Below are positions 42,189-50,526 of a stretch of 64,000 nucleotides of DNA, in pieces. Position 1 is the first letter of the stretch, and each line of letters starts with the position of its first letter. A model generated the notes under the pieces. That model did no database searches. It was not told where the DNA came from and saw only the letters and a program-made list of their open reading frames with translations. This stretch comes from Microbacterium sp. Clip185. GTDB taxonomy: Bacteria; Actinomycetota; Actinomycetes; Actinomycetales; Microbacteriaceae. Both the position numbers and the translations under genes were made by a program. The stretch is taken from the NCBI RefSeq assembly GCF_028743715.1, contig NZ_CP117996.1:1674001-1738000 (forward strand), in the 5' to 3' direction.

Positions 42189-42578
42189 TCATCCGTCGAT
42201 GGCCGACGCCGCACGCCGGCGCGTGAGCCCCACCCACAGCGCGCGCCAACCGACCAGAAGTACTGCAAGGGTGACCGCCGCCACCACGATGAACGCGGGG
42301 GCTGCGCCCTGACCGACCAGCATCCGCAACAACATGCCCCCGGCGACGGTCACGGCCCACACAGGCACCCCTGTGCGCACCACCGCGAAAGGTCGTCGCC
42401 AACCGAGCGAGACACCCCAGCCGACGGCGAGTGCGACGACGAACGGCCATGCCGTGGCCAGAAGGCCTCCGAGCGGCGACTCGTCGTGACTCGCGCGACC
42501 GATCGCGCAGAAGACGACGACCAGCAGAAGGTCTGCAAGGACGGCGAACAGGATGCGTCGACGGGCACGACTGAGCAC
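42189..42578 (-). CDS. DUF3054 family membrane protein
   Basis: A 129-residue protein with four predicted membrane helices (about 10-30, 40-60, 72-92, 97-117) and the DUF3054 pattern VLADLLLVVVFCAIGRASHDE followed by TAWPFVVALAVGW. The function is unknown. The GTG at 42578 is chosen because TACTCT lies six bases before it, giving a leaderless mRNA; a longer reading from 42773 would run through the divergent promoter region. Upstream of deoC and divergent from the FusB-like gene. Confidence 0.82.
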   Translation of the reverse strand: MLSRARRRILFAVLADLLLVVVFCAIGRASHDESPLGGLLATAWPFVVALAVGWGVSLGWRRPFAVVRTGVPVWAVTVAGGMLLRMLVGQGAAPAFIVVAAVTLAVLLVGWRALWVGLTRRRAASAIDG

Positions 42579-42584
42579 CTCTCC

Positions 42585-42590
42585 AGAGTA
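42585..42590 (-). promoter_or_regulatory. Predicted -10 box of DUF3054-deoC (leaderless)
   Basis: TACTCT on the - strand, six bases before GTG 42578. Confidence 0.55.
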
Positions 42591-42615
42591 CGGCGCCCGC
42601 TGCCGCGCGACGGCG

Positions 42616-42621
42616 TACAGT
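42616..42621 (+). promoter_or_regulatory. Predicted -10 box for the leader ORF and FusB-like gene
   Basis: TACAGT seven bases before the GTG at 42629; only 25 bases from the divergent -10 box at 42585-42590. Confidence 0.55.
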
Positions 42622-42628
42622 GGTCGGC

Positions 42629-42697
42629 GTGATTCGTGACATGCAGCCCACGGGGCGTCAGGGGGTCTCCGGCGCGCATCGCGCCGGCGACAGATGA
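42629..42697 (+). CDS. Putative 22-residue leaderless leader peptide
   Basis: A GTG-started ORF of 22 codons plus TGA, in the 5' region of the FusB-like gene and ending 90 bases before it. It begins MIRDMQPTGRQG and ends AHRAGDR. TACAGT lies seven bases before the GTG, the leaderless spacing seen throughout the window. The ORF covers the 5' side of a 10-bp helix (42656-42665 with 42707-42716) and the hairpin at 42669-42687, so its translation would remodel the leader. It may be a regulatory uORF. Existence of the peptide is inferred, not shown. Confidence 0.5.
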   Translation: MIRDMQPTGRQGVSGAHRAGDR

Positions 42698-42787
42698 GGG
42701 TCGAGTCCCCTTGGCGGACTCCTCGCATCCGTCGACGACCGTCGACGTTCCCCGCCGCTTCGGCGGCACGCACACGAAAGCACTTTC
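42637..42787 (+). promoter_or_regulatory. Structured leader with mutually exclusive helices
   Basis: Hairpins: TGAC/GTCA with inner GCCC/GGGC (42637-42660); CCGGCGCG/CGCGCCGG, loop CAT (42669-42687); GAGTCC/GGACTC (42703-42721); GTCGAC repeated around GACC (42731-42746); CCGCCG/CGGCGG, loop CTT (42752-42766). Alternative: CGTCAGGGGG (42656-42665) with CCCCTTGGCG (42707-42716) competes with the third hairpin. GAAAG/CTTTC (42776-42787) abuts the ATG and includes the only weak ribosome binding site. I do not recognise it as a known riboswitch class. Confidence 0.5.
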
Positions 42788-43279
42788 ATGATTCCGTTGG
42801 ACGATGCCCGCATCCGGGCCAGTTTCGTCAATGCATCCCTGCGTGAACGCAGGGCCGTTCCGCTTCCGCCTGCTCCCGAGTCGCTGTCGCGGGACGGCCT
42901 CGACTACCTGGGCTGGCGCGATCCCAAGCAGCCCAAGCTCGGCTACGTGGTGGCCGAGGTGGATGGCACGCCCGTCGGGGTGATCCTACGAGAAGCCGAT
43001 ACCCGTCCGCGCTCGCGCGCGCAATGCGCCTGGTGCAACGACGTCGAGCTGCCGAACGACGTCGTGCTGTTCGTCGCACGTCGCGCCGGCGATGCCGGCC
43101 GACGCGGTAACACGGTGGGCACCCTCCTGTGCGCAGGCTTCGAGTGTTCGCGCAATGTACGCCGCCTGCCGCCCTCCGCGTACCTCGGCTTCGACCGCGA
43201 AGCGGCACGCGACAGGCGCATCGACGCTCTCCGCGACAATGTCACCGCGTTCCTGCGCGACGTGCGGGGCACCGGCTGA
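42788..43279 (+). CDS. FBP-domain (FusB-like, EF-G-binding) zinc-finger protein
   Basis: A 163-residue protein of the family whose C-terminal treble-clef zinc finger binds elongation factor G; staphylococcal FusB/FusC members rescue EF-G from fusidic acid. Zinc ligands C80, C83 (AQCAWCND), C115 and C120 (LCAGFECSRN) are all present, as is the conserved GDAGRRGNTVGT linker. The N-terminal 70 residues are the helical part. The function in actinobacteria is not established; ribosome or EF-G rescue is the inference. It sits behind an unusual 160-base leader and converges on the GNAT gene with six bases between stops. Confidence 0.85.
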   Translation: MIPLDDARIRASFVNASLRERRAVPLPPAPESLSRDGLDYLGWRDPKQPKLGYVVAEVDGTPVGVILREADTRPRSRAQCAWCNDVELPNDVVLFVARRAGDAGRRGNTVGTLLCAGFECSRNVRRLPPSAYLGFDREAARDRRIDALRDNVTAFLRDVRGTG

Positions 43280-43285
43280 GGCGGA

Positions 43286-43789
43286 TCAGCCCTCGCCGAG
43301 ACGACGCAGCGCCTGGCCTGCGAGGCGCTGCGTCGTCCACTCGTCCATCGGCGCAGCGCCCAGAGAGCGGTAGAACGCGATCGCCGACTCGTTCCAGTCC
43401 AACACCGTCCATTCCAGACGCGTGTACCCACGATCGACGCACAGCGATGCCAGCGAACGGATCAACGCGCGGCCGAGTCCGGCCCCGCGCTCCGAATCGG
43501 CCACGAAGAGGTCTTCCAGCCAGATGCCGTGCCGCCCCGTCCAGGTGGAGTAGGTGAGGAACCAGATCGCGATTCCCACGATGTCGCCGGCACGTTCCAC
43601 GACATGCGCGTACACCCGTGGCTCGGCTCCGAAGAGCGCTTCTGTGAGCGCGTCCTCGGTGTTCACGACCGCATCCGGTTCGTTCTCGTACCGCGCGAGA
43701 TCGTGGATGCGGGCGAGGATCGCGGATTCGTCACCCGGGCGCGCGGCGCGCAACTGCGCGCCGCCGGGCAGGTCCAGAGGCAGAGGCAT
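43286..43789 (-). CDS. GNAT family N-acetyltransferase
   Basis: A 167-residue single-domain acetyltransferase. Acetyl-CoA motif A is visible in LEDLFVADSERGAGLGRALIRSL, and the C-terminal motif B in VLDWNESAIAFYRSLGA. The architecture resembles diamine N-acetyltransferase-like (spermidine acetyltransferase) members: the WLEDLFV and FYRSLGA blocks are shared, but the substrate is not proven. ATG 43789 gives the compact family N-terminus. It follows the Nudix gene after 17 bases, in the run PEP-mutase-like - Nudix - GNAT. Confidence 0.88.
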   Translation of the reverse strand: MPLPLDLPGGAQLRAARPGDESAILARIHDLARYENEPDAVVNTEDALTEALFGAEPRVYAHVVERAGDIVGIAIWFLTYSTWTGRHGIWLEDLFVADSERGAGLGRALIRSLASLCVDRGYTRLEWTVLDWNESAIAFYRSLGAAPMDEWTTQRLAGQALRRLGEG

Positions 43790-43806
43790 GCGACGAGTCT
43801 GGCGCA

Positions 43807-44493
43807 TCACACCGGCAGGGCGAACTCCCGCGTCCGATCCCACGGCTCCGTCCAGCCGAGACGGTCGAAGACGGCGTCCAGAAGCAGCGCGGTGAAGCCC
43901 CAGACCAGGAACTCCCCCGAGACATCGTCCACGAGAAAGGCCGGTCCGCGCCATTCGCGTCCATCGCGCCGGACGACGGTGACGCCGCGGCGAGACGGGT
44001 CGAGCAGATCCGCGACCGGGGCACGGAACACCGCCGCCGACTCCGCGACATCCACCACGCCCACTGCCGAAGGCCTCTGCCACCAGGCCAGGACGGGAGT
44101 GACGACGTGTTGCGAGAACGCGAGCGGAACGGCGGGCAGTACTCCCAGAACCTCGACGCCGGCCGGGTCCAGGCCGGTCTCCTCCCGCGCCTCGCGCAGG
44201 GCCGCCGCCACCGGACCGTCGTCACCCGCTTCGAGGCGACCGCCGGGGAAGGCGACCTGACCGGGATGCGCACGCAGGGTCGCCGCGCGCGAGAGCAGCA
44301 GCACGTCGAGGTCGGCGGAGACCACATCCGCCGCTCCGCGCGTTGCGGGGAGCGCGTCGAGCACGCCGAACAGCATGAGCACCGCCGCTGCGCGATCGGT
44401 CGGCGCAGGCGCCGGAAGCTCCACCAACCGGAAGTCCTCCGCGTTGCGCGCCAGCTCTGCCAGCTCGGCGCGCGCCCCTCCTGCCCCGCTCAC
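43807..44493 (-). CDS. Nudix hydrolase, CoA pyrophosphatase type
   Basis: A 228-residue hydrolase likely to cleave coenzyme A or its derivatives to 4'-phosphopantetheine and 3',5'-ADP. The Nudix box is intact (GGRLEAGDDGPVAAALREAREETG), and the CoA-specific block before it reads LLLSRAATLRAHPGQVAFPG, the NUDT7/YeaB-type signature. The GTG start lies 20 bases after the upstream gene. Co-transcribed with a GNAT gene, though no pathway link is evident. Confidence 0.88.
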   Translation of the reverse strand: MSGAGGARAELAELARNAEDFRLVELPAPAPTDRAAAVLMLFGVLDALPATRGAADVVSADLDVLLLSRAATLRAHPGQVAFPGGRLEAGDDGPVAAALREAREETGLDPAGVEVLGVLPAVPLAFSQHVVTPVLAWWQRPSAVGVVDVAESAAVFRAPVADLLDPSRRGVTVVRRDGREWRGPAFLVDDVSGEFLVWGFTALLLDAVFDRLGWTEPWDRTREFALPV

Positions 44494-44513
44494 GTCGCTG
44501 ATCGGCGAGCCGT

Positions 44514-45308
44514 TCAGTTCAGCGCACGAGTCGAGGCGGGGATGGAGCCGTCGGCGTAGAGGTCCTTGGCGACATCCTGGAAAGCGGTGAGCGCGACGCG
44601 TTGAGTGGTGGGTCCGTACGAGATGCGTGCCACGCCGAGCGCCTCGTACTCCGCCGCCGTCAGGGCGCCGGGAAGCCCGATGACGCTCACTCTGCGTTCT
44701 CCGATCCCTTCGACGAGGCGGCGCGTGACGTCGGCATCCAGGATGCCGGGGACGAAGACGACGTCGGCGCCGACGTCGAGGTACGCGCGTCCCCGCTCGA
44801 TCGCGTCCGCGATGGACTCCTCGACCGGGCGCCCGCCCGCCCGCACGAAGGCATCGGTGCGGGCGTTGAGAGCGAACGGCACCCCCTCCGCATCCGCCGC
44901 TGCGGTGATCGCGGCCACCCGTGCGATTGCTTCGTCGATCGGCCGCAACCGGTCTTCGACATTCGCCCCGACCACTCCCACCCCGATCGCGCGACGGACG
45001 GTGTCTCCCGGATGCTCGTAGCCGTCATCGAGGTCGGCGCTGACGGGCACATCACCCGCGACGCGAACGATGCGCGAGACCATGTCGAGCGTCGTCTCCA
45101 GTGGGATCGTGCCGTCTTCGTAGCCGAAGCTCGCGGCGAGGGAATGACCCGCCGTGGCGAGCGCACGGGTCTCGGGCAAGGCCAGGACGGCTCGCGCCGA
45201 GACGACGTCCCACACGTTGACCACGCGCAGGATCTCGGAAGCGGCGTGCAGTTCGCGCAGCCGCGCCGCGCGCTCGGCGATGGTCAAGGACGATGCATCG
45301 GAGGTCAT
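44514..45308 (-). CDS. Isocitrate lyase/PEP mutase superfamily protein
   Basis: A 264-residue TIM-barrel of the PEP mutase/isocitrate lyase superfamily: VVNVWDVVSARAVLAL at the N-terminus, VSADLDDGYEHPGDTVRRAI with the metal-binding aspartates, VGANVEDRL, and NARTDAFVR. The lyase loop KKCGH of true isocitrate lyases is absent. A role in cleaving small 2-hydroxy or phosphonate-like acids is possible; the substrate is not assigned. The ATG follows TAGCGT by six bases, so the mRNA is probably leaderless. First gene of a three-gene run. Confidence 0.85.
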   Translation of the reverse strand: MTSDASSLTIAERAARLRELHAASEILRVVNVWDVVSARAVLALPETRALATAGHSLAASFGYEDGTIPLETTLDMVSRIVRVAGDVPVSADLDDGYEHPGDTVRRAIGVGVVGANVEDRLRPIDEAIARVAAITAAADAEGVPFALNARTDAFVRAGGRPVEESIADAIERGRAYLDVGADVVFVPGILDADVTRRLVEGIGERRVSVIGLPGALTAAEYEALGVARISYGPTTQRVALTAFQDVAKDLYADGSIPASTRALN

Positions 45309-45314
45309 GCCCTC

Positions 45315-45320
45315 ACGCTA
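45315..45320 (-). promoter_or_regulatory. Predicted -10 box of the PEP-mutase-like gene (leaderless)
   Basis: TAGCGT on the - strand, six bases before ATG 45308. Confidence 0.55.
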
Positions 45321-45391
45321 GAGCACGTGTGTGACGACGGGACGGAGCCCCTCTCGTGCCGAATCCGTCCGAGCGAAATACTGGCGTGTTC

Positions 45392-45411
45392 TCGAATCGA
45401 TTCGATACGCT
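45392..45411 (+). promoter_or_regulatory. Palindromic operator and -10 box before the MATE gene
   Basis: TCGAATCGATTCGA (45392-45405) is a perfect 14-bp palindrome with the AATCGATT core typical of LacI-family operators in actinobacteria. TACGCT (45406-45411) follows directly as a likely -10, so a bound repressor would block the promoter. Confidence 0.5.
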
Positions 45412-45467
45412 GATGGATGCGGCCTGTCGGACCGCCATCCTCCCCGCACGATCTCGAGAGCTTTCGC

Positions 45468-46955
45468 ATGTCCACCTCACTCACCACCGGCAGCCCCTGG
45501 CGAGTCATCCTCCTCTTCTCCGTTCCCCTGCTCGTCGGCAACGTCGTGCAACAGCTGTATCAGGTGGTCGACGCGATCGTGGTGGGAGGGGAGTTGGGCG
45601 TGGACGCGCTCGCTGCCGTGGGCGCGACGGGCAGCCTGCTCTTCCTGCTCATCGGGTTCGCGTGGGGTCTGACCTCCGGCTTCGCCATTCCCACGGCGCA
45701 GGCGTTCGGCGCAGGCGATCGAGCCGCCGTCCGGCGATCTGTCGCCACCGGCACGGTGCTGACGGCAGCGACCAGCGCCATCCTCACGGTCGGCGCGCCG
45801 CTCGTGTCGCGCCCGCTGCTCCAGATCCTGCAGACTCCCCCCGAGCTGCTCGACAACGCGACGGTCTTCGCCCAGGTCAGCTTTCTGGGAGCCGCGGCGA
45901 CGATGTTCTTCAACTATCTCGCGGCCACGATCCGCGCCATCGGCGACGCACGCACCCCGCTCGTCTTCCTGACGGTGGCGTGCATCCTGAACGCGGGGCT
46001 CGTCGTGCTCACGGTGGGCCCGCTCGGGTGGGGCGTCGCGGGCGCGGCCATCGCCACGGTCGTCTCGCAGGCCGTGTCGGTCCTGCTGTGTCTCGCGTAC
46101 GTGCGCCGACGCGTGCCGATCCTGCACCTGACCCGCGCGGACTGGCGGATCACCCGTGCCGACGTCGCCCTCCACCTGCGACTCGGGCTGCCGATGGGAT
46201 TCCAGGCCTCCATCATCGCCATCGGCACCCTGGCGGTGCAGGTGCGTCTGAACGAGCTCGGCGCTGATGCGGTCGCCGCGTACACCGCCGCGGCGCGCGT
46301 CGACGGACTCGCCGTCGCGCTGCTGCAGTCCCTGGGACTGGCGGTGTCGATGTTCGTCGCGCAGAATTTCGGAGGCGGCCGCCCCGACCGCATCCGCGCC
46401 GGCGTGCGTCAGGCTTCCTGGCTCGCCATCGCCGGAGCCGTCGCGCTCGGTGGGCTGCTCATCGCCTTCGGCGCGCCCATCGTCCGCCTGTTCGTCGGAG
46501 ACACCGCGCCCGAGGTCGTCGATCTCGCTGCGCTCAACCTGGTCATCAACGGCGCCAGTTACACGTTCCTCGGAATCCTCTTCGTCCTGCGCGGTGCGCT
46601 CCAGGGTCTGAGCCACACCGTCATCCCCACGGTCACAGGAGTGATCGAGCTCGGGATGCGGGTGGGCGCCGCGATCGCGCTCGGCGCCGCCTTCGGGTTC
46701 GCCGGGGTCGCTTTCAGCAATCCGCTCGCGTGGCTCGGAGCGATCATCGTGCTGATCCCGGCGTATGTGCGCGCGCACCGCCGCCTCGCCCACGACCCCA
46801 TCTCCCGGGTGGACCACGTCTCTCCCGAGACGACGCCGATCCCGGTCGTCGGCCCGACGAGCGGATCCATGGTCGTCGACGCGATCGTCACGCGCCCCAT
46901 CCCCATCGTCCCGACCCGCTCGCGCGGGCGACTGCTGCGCTCACGCCGCCGCTGA
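45468..46955 (+). CDS. MATE family efflux transporter
   Basis: A 495-residue, 12-helix multidrug and toxin extrusion-type transporter of the NorM/DinF superfamily, cation-coupled. Visible family features are VPLLVGNVVQQLYQVVDAIVVG in helix 1, GLTSGFAIPTAQAFGAGD, and the repeat in the second half (VSMFVAQNFGGGR). The ATG at 45468 gives the usual short N-terminus. An in-frame ATG at 45417, five bases after TACGCT, would add 17 residues and could be a leaderless start. The last 60 residues are a hydrophilic Pro/Ser/Arg-rich tail. No regulator gene is adjacent. Confidence 0.9.
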   Translation: MSTSLTTGSPWRVILLFSVPLLVGNVVQQLYQVVDAIVVGGELGVDALAAVGATGSLLFLLIGFAWGLTSGFAIPTAQAFGAGDRAAVRRSVATGTVLTAATSAILTVGAPLVSRPLLQILQTPPELLDNATVFAQVSFLGAAATMFFNYLAATIRAIGDARTPLVFLTVACILNAGLVVLTVGPLGWGVAGAAIATVVSQAVSVLLCLAYVRRRVPILHLTRADWRITRADVALHLRLGLPMGFQASIIAIGTLAVQVRLNELGADAVAAYTAAARVDGLAVALLQSLGLAVSMFVAQNFGGGRPDRIRAGVRQASWLAIAGAVALGGLLIAFGAPIVRLFVGDTAPEVVDLAALNLVINGASYTFLGILFVLRGALQGLSHTVIPTVTGVIELGMRVGAAIALGAAFGFAGVAFSNPLAWLGAIIVLIPAYVRAHRRLAHDPISRVDHVSPETTPIPVVGPTSGSMVVDAIVTRPIPIVPTRSRGRLLRSRRR

Positions 46956-47044
46956 CGCGGATCGGCGGTGCGGGACCAAAACCGCGACGTACGTTGTTGT
47001 ATCCGTCGATGCCGCCGACCGGTGGCATCGATGACCGGCGGATC

Positions 47045-47050
47045 TACACT
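47045..47050 (+). promoter_or_regulatory. Possible -10 box of msrA
   Basis: TACACT with GTGGCA 17 bases upstream (four of six matches to TTGACA); leader about 43 bases with AAGGAG before ATG 47100. Confidence 0.45.
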
Positions 47051-47099
47051 CGTGAAAGCCATCACGCGGCGACGATCCGTCCGACAAGGAGCAGCCAGC

Positions 47100-47651
47100 A
47101 TGACCACCGACAACGGAACCATCACGCAGATCCCCGGCACCGAGACCGCCGTGCTCGCGGGCGGGTGCTTCTGGGGCATGGAAGACCTCATCCGTCGCCA
47201 GCCCGGCGTTCTCGACACGCGCGTGGGCTACACCGGAGGGCAGAACGATCACGCCACCTACCGCAACCACCCCGGTCACGCGGAGGCGGTCGAGGTCGTC
47301 TTCGACCCCAGGAAGACGACCTATCGCGACATCCTGGCGTTCTTCTTCCAGATCCATGACCCGTCGACCCTGAACCGACAGGGCAACGACATCGGTACGA
47401 GCTATCGCTCAGCCATCTTCCCGCTCACTGAGCAGCAGGAGCAGGTGGCCCGCGACACCATCGCGGATGTGGACGCATCGGGTCTCTGGCCGGGCAAGGC
47501 CGTCACCACGATCGAGCCGGCGGGTGCGTTCTGGGAGGCGGAGCCCGAGCACCAGGATTACCTCCAGCGCATCCCGAACGGCTACACCTGCCACTTCCCG
47601 CGCCAGGGATGGGTGCTCCCCCGCCGCGAGAACGCCACCGCGCAGTCCTGA
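47100..47651 (+). CDS. msrA: Peptide-methionine (S)-S-oxide reductase
   Basis: Repairs oxidised methionine. The 183-residue MsrA has its catalytic cysteine C23 in [10 protein letters not shown], the substrate pocket [21 protein letters not shown] and [13 protein letters not shown]. One further cysteine lies near the C-terminus (GYTCHFPR) and may act in recycling. No MsrB domain is fused, and no msrB gene is in the window. AAGGAG precedes the ATG. Monocistronic, with a bidirectional terminator behind it. Confidence 0.96.
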   Translation: MTTDNGTITQIPGTETAVLAGGCFWGMEDLIRRQPGVLDTRVGYTGGQNDHATYRNHPGHAEAVEVVFDPRKTTYRDILAFFFQIHDPSTLNRQGNDIGTSYRSAIFPLTEQQEQVARDTIADVDASGLWPGKAVTTIEPAGAFWEAEPEHQDYLQRIPNGYTCHFPRQGWVLPRRENATAQS

Positions 47652-47654
47652 CAC

Positions 47655-47692
47655 GAAAGGATGCGGCGAGCACGAGCCCGCCGCATCCTTTC
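47655..47692. terminator. Bidirectional terminator between msrA and the aldo/keto reductase
   Basis: Perfect 14-bp inverted repeat (47655-47668 and 47679-47692) with a 10-base loop. GAAAG/CTTTC edges give both orientations a T-containing tail. Confidence 0.85.
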
Positions 47693-47712
47693 CGGGTAGA
47701 ACGTGGCGCCTG

Positions 47713-48684
<972 letters not shown>

Positions 48685-48813
48685 TCAGAGGGTGATCGGG
48701 TCATCCCTTCACCGCCGGGCCGAGCGCGCGGCCCGTCCGCGTTGACGTCGCGGACGGTCGGGAGAATGATGGGAGGACCCGAACGCCGGTAGACATACCG
48801 AAGGAAGTCTCCT

Positions 48814-49356
48814 ATGCCCGCGCCCCGACCGCTCGTGACCGCGATGGTCGCGTCGGCAGGTGCGCTCGTGCTCTCCTGTCTGAGCGCGTTCGCTCTCACC
48901 ACCGTCGACGCCGAGACCTCGTCTCGTTCCGCCGGCGCACATCGCACGCTGCCCCCGATCGCGTTGAGCGCTCCCGCGTCGCTGGAAGCCGCAATCGGCA
49001 CAGAGCCCACACCGGTCGAGCAGCCCCCGGCGCGTGACCAGCCCGCGCCTCCGTCATTCCGCAGCGGGCGGGAGCTCCCGCCGGCCATCGAACGGGTCCC
49101 GCAGCCCGTTCCTGCTCCGGCTCCGGCTCCGGCGCCGGAGCCATCGGCCAGCCCCGGGCCGAGCCCCGACCCCACCCCGTCGCCCACGGACGAGCCCACT
49201 CCGTCGCCCACTCCGACGACACCGCCCACCCCTGCTCCCCCCGCCGAAACGCCCGAGCAGCCGACGTCGAGCAACGGCGGCGGTAGCGCCGTCACCGCAC
49301 CGGCAGCGGGCGTACTCGCTCCCGACGAGTCTTCCGCGAGAGACCAAGACGACTGA
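48814..49356 (+). CDS. Proline-rich exported or membrane-anchored protein of unknown function
   Basis: A 180-residue protein with one N-terminal hydrophobic segment (about 8-29, TAMVASAGALVLSCLSAF), either a signal peptide or an anchor; the cysteine at 22 lies inside the segment without a clear lipobox. The rest is low-complexity and Pro/Ala/Thr/Ser-rich, with PAPAPAPEPSASPGPSPDPTP repeats from about residue 100 to 150, and ends in acidic DQDD. This resembles a wall-spanning spacer, but no sorting signal or binding domain follows. AAGGAAG precedes the ATG. The 213-base gap upstream holds the divergent AKR promoter and a short CGGTA/TACCG dyad. Confidence 0.7.
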   Translation: MPAPRPLVTAMVASAGALVLSCLSAFALTTVDAETSSRSAGAHRTLPPIALSAPASLEAAIGTEPTPVEQPPARDQPAPPSFRSGRELPPAIERVPQPVPAPAPAPAPEPSASPGPSPDPTPSPTDEPTPSPTPTTPPTPAPPAETPEQPTSSNGGGSAVTAPAAGVLAPDESSARDQDD

Positions 49357-49360
49357 TCGG

Positions 49361-49383
49361 CGGTCATCCGGTTCGGATGACCG
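49361..49383. terminator. Hairpin between convergent genes, covering the ACT-gene stop
   Basis: Perfect 10-bp stem CGGTCATCCG/CGGATGACCG with a GTT loop. It overlaps the last codons and stop of the ACT gene and lies five bases after the proline-rich ORF stop. Confidence 0.55.
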
Positions 49384-49876
49384 ATGCCTCCACCTGGATG
49401 TCCCCCGCGATCGACTCGAGCGCCGTGACGATCTCCTCGACGGGAGTCTGAAGCGGCACTGCGGCCACGATCTCTGCATGGAACAGGCGACCGCCCGACA
49501 TCGCCGCATCCTGCGTCTGCGTCGTCATCCGCACGACAGTGACGCCACGCGCGCCCAGCGCGCTCGTGATCTCACGGACGATCCCGACCCGGTCGTTGCC
49601 CATCACGCGGACCGCGAGCTCGCTCCGCGGTGTCGCGAGCCGTCCCGGAGTGACGACCACGATGCTCGCCAGTCCCTCCAGTTGGCCCAGCGCCTCCCGC
49701 AGCTCGTCGACACGGGACGCAGCGACCTCGACCTGGATGACGCCGGCGAACGTGCCTGCCAGTTCCGCGAGCTCGCTGTTCTCCCAGTTGCCGCCGTGCG
49801 CGCTGATCACTTCGGCGACGCCCGACACGATGCCCGCGCGGTCGACGCCGACGACGGTGAGCACAAGGGTTGTCAT
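49364..49876 (-). CDS. Tandem ACT-domain protein (GcvR-like)
   Basis: A 170-residue protein with two ACT domains: about 1-75 (TLVLTVVGVDRAGIVSGVAEVISAHGGNW) and 90-165 (LAVRVMGNDRVGIVREITSALGARGVTVV). This is the architecture of GcvR, a repressor of the glycine cleavage system in E. coli, and of related amino-acid sensors; the target here is unknown. ATG 49876 lies six bases after TACGCT (49883-49888), so the mRNA is probably leaderless. No gcv gene is in the window. Confidence 0.85.
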   Translation of the reverse strand: MTTLVLTVVGVDRAGIVSGVAEVISAHGGNWENSELAELAGTFAGVIQVEVAASRVDELREALGQLEGLASIVVVTPGRLATPRSELAVRVMGNDRVGIVREITSALGARGVTVVRMTTQTQDAAMSGGRLFHAEIVAAVPLQTPVEEIVTALESIAGDIQVEASVIRTG

Positions 49877-49882
49877 GGCGCC

Positions 49883-49888
49883 AGCGTA
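49883..49888 (-). promoter_or_regulatory. Predicted -10 box of the ACT-domain gene (leaderless)
   Basis: TACGCT on the - strand, six bases before ATG 49876. Confidence 0.55.
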
Positions 49889-49898
49889 GCCACCGCGC

Positions 49899-50405
49899 TC
49901 AGCGCTCGAAATCCTCCGGCTCGACGTCGTCGAGGAAGCTGCGGAACTCGGCGATGCGCGATTCCTCGTCCTGCGCCGCCCCCTCTTCCGGCGCCTCCGA
50001 AACGGTGTCGGGTATCCCCGCCACCGCGAGGACCTCATCGGCGACGTAGATCGGAGCGTCGGCGCGAGAGGCCAACGCGATGGCGTCCGACGGGCGCGCG
50101 TCCACGACGCGAACGCCGAGCGGGGTGTCGAGTGTGACCGCGGCATAGAACGTGCCCTCATCGATACGCGTCACCTCGACCCGCTCGACGCGCGCGGACA
50201 ACTCCTCGACGATGGAGAGCATCAACTCATGTGCCAGCGGGCGCGGTGATGCGGCGCCCTGCACGGCCACGAGGATCGCGGTCGCCTCCTGGGCGCCGAT
50301 CCAGACCGGGAGGATCCTGTCCCATGGACGCGCCACCGGCTTCAGCAGGATCACGTGCTCCTGCGCAGGATCCAGCGCCACCCCCAGGATGCGGACGCGA
50401 ACCAT
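49899..50405 (-). CDS. Bifunctional nuclease (BFN, DUF151) family protein
   Basis: A 168-residue protein of the DUF151/BFN family, whose plant member has DNase and RNase activity; bacterial roles are unclear. Core motifs: PWDRILPVWIGAQEATAI (first strand-helix block) and RVVDARPSDAIALASRADAPIYVADEVL (most conserved). The last 30 residues are acidic. GGGAGG lies upstream of ATG 50405, and a TAGCAT box at 50434-50439 is a plausible -10. In many actinobacteria this family sits near MerR/FHA genes; here it stands upstream of the ACT gene with 22 bases between. Confidence 0.9.
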   Translation of the reverse strand: MVRVRILGVALDPAQEHVILLKPVARPWDRILPVWIGAQEATAILVAVQGAASPRPLAHELMLSIVEELSARVERVEVTRIDEGTFYAAVTLDTPLGVRVVDARPSDAIALASRADAPIYVADEVLAVAGIPDTVSEAPEEGAAQDEESRIAEFRSFLDDVEPEDFER

Positions 50406-50526
50406 GACACCTCCCGGTCGTCGATGTGCTGCCATGCTACGCACGGCCCCGCAGGGCAAGGGCCGACGCGAAGAGCAAAGATCGATTCATCGGAATGCTT
50501 TCTTGCTCCGTATCGTTGCACCGGTC

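Noticed and set aside
42690..42722. A tRNA T-arm-like element (five-base stem, loop TCGAGTC) in the FusB-like leader
   Set aside because: No acceptor stem, D-arm or anticodon arm can be built around it, so it is treated as part of the leader structure.
47052..47099. A possible leader ORF before msrA
   Set aside because: The spacing to the TACACT box does not fit a leaderless start, and the gene has its own AAGGAG site.
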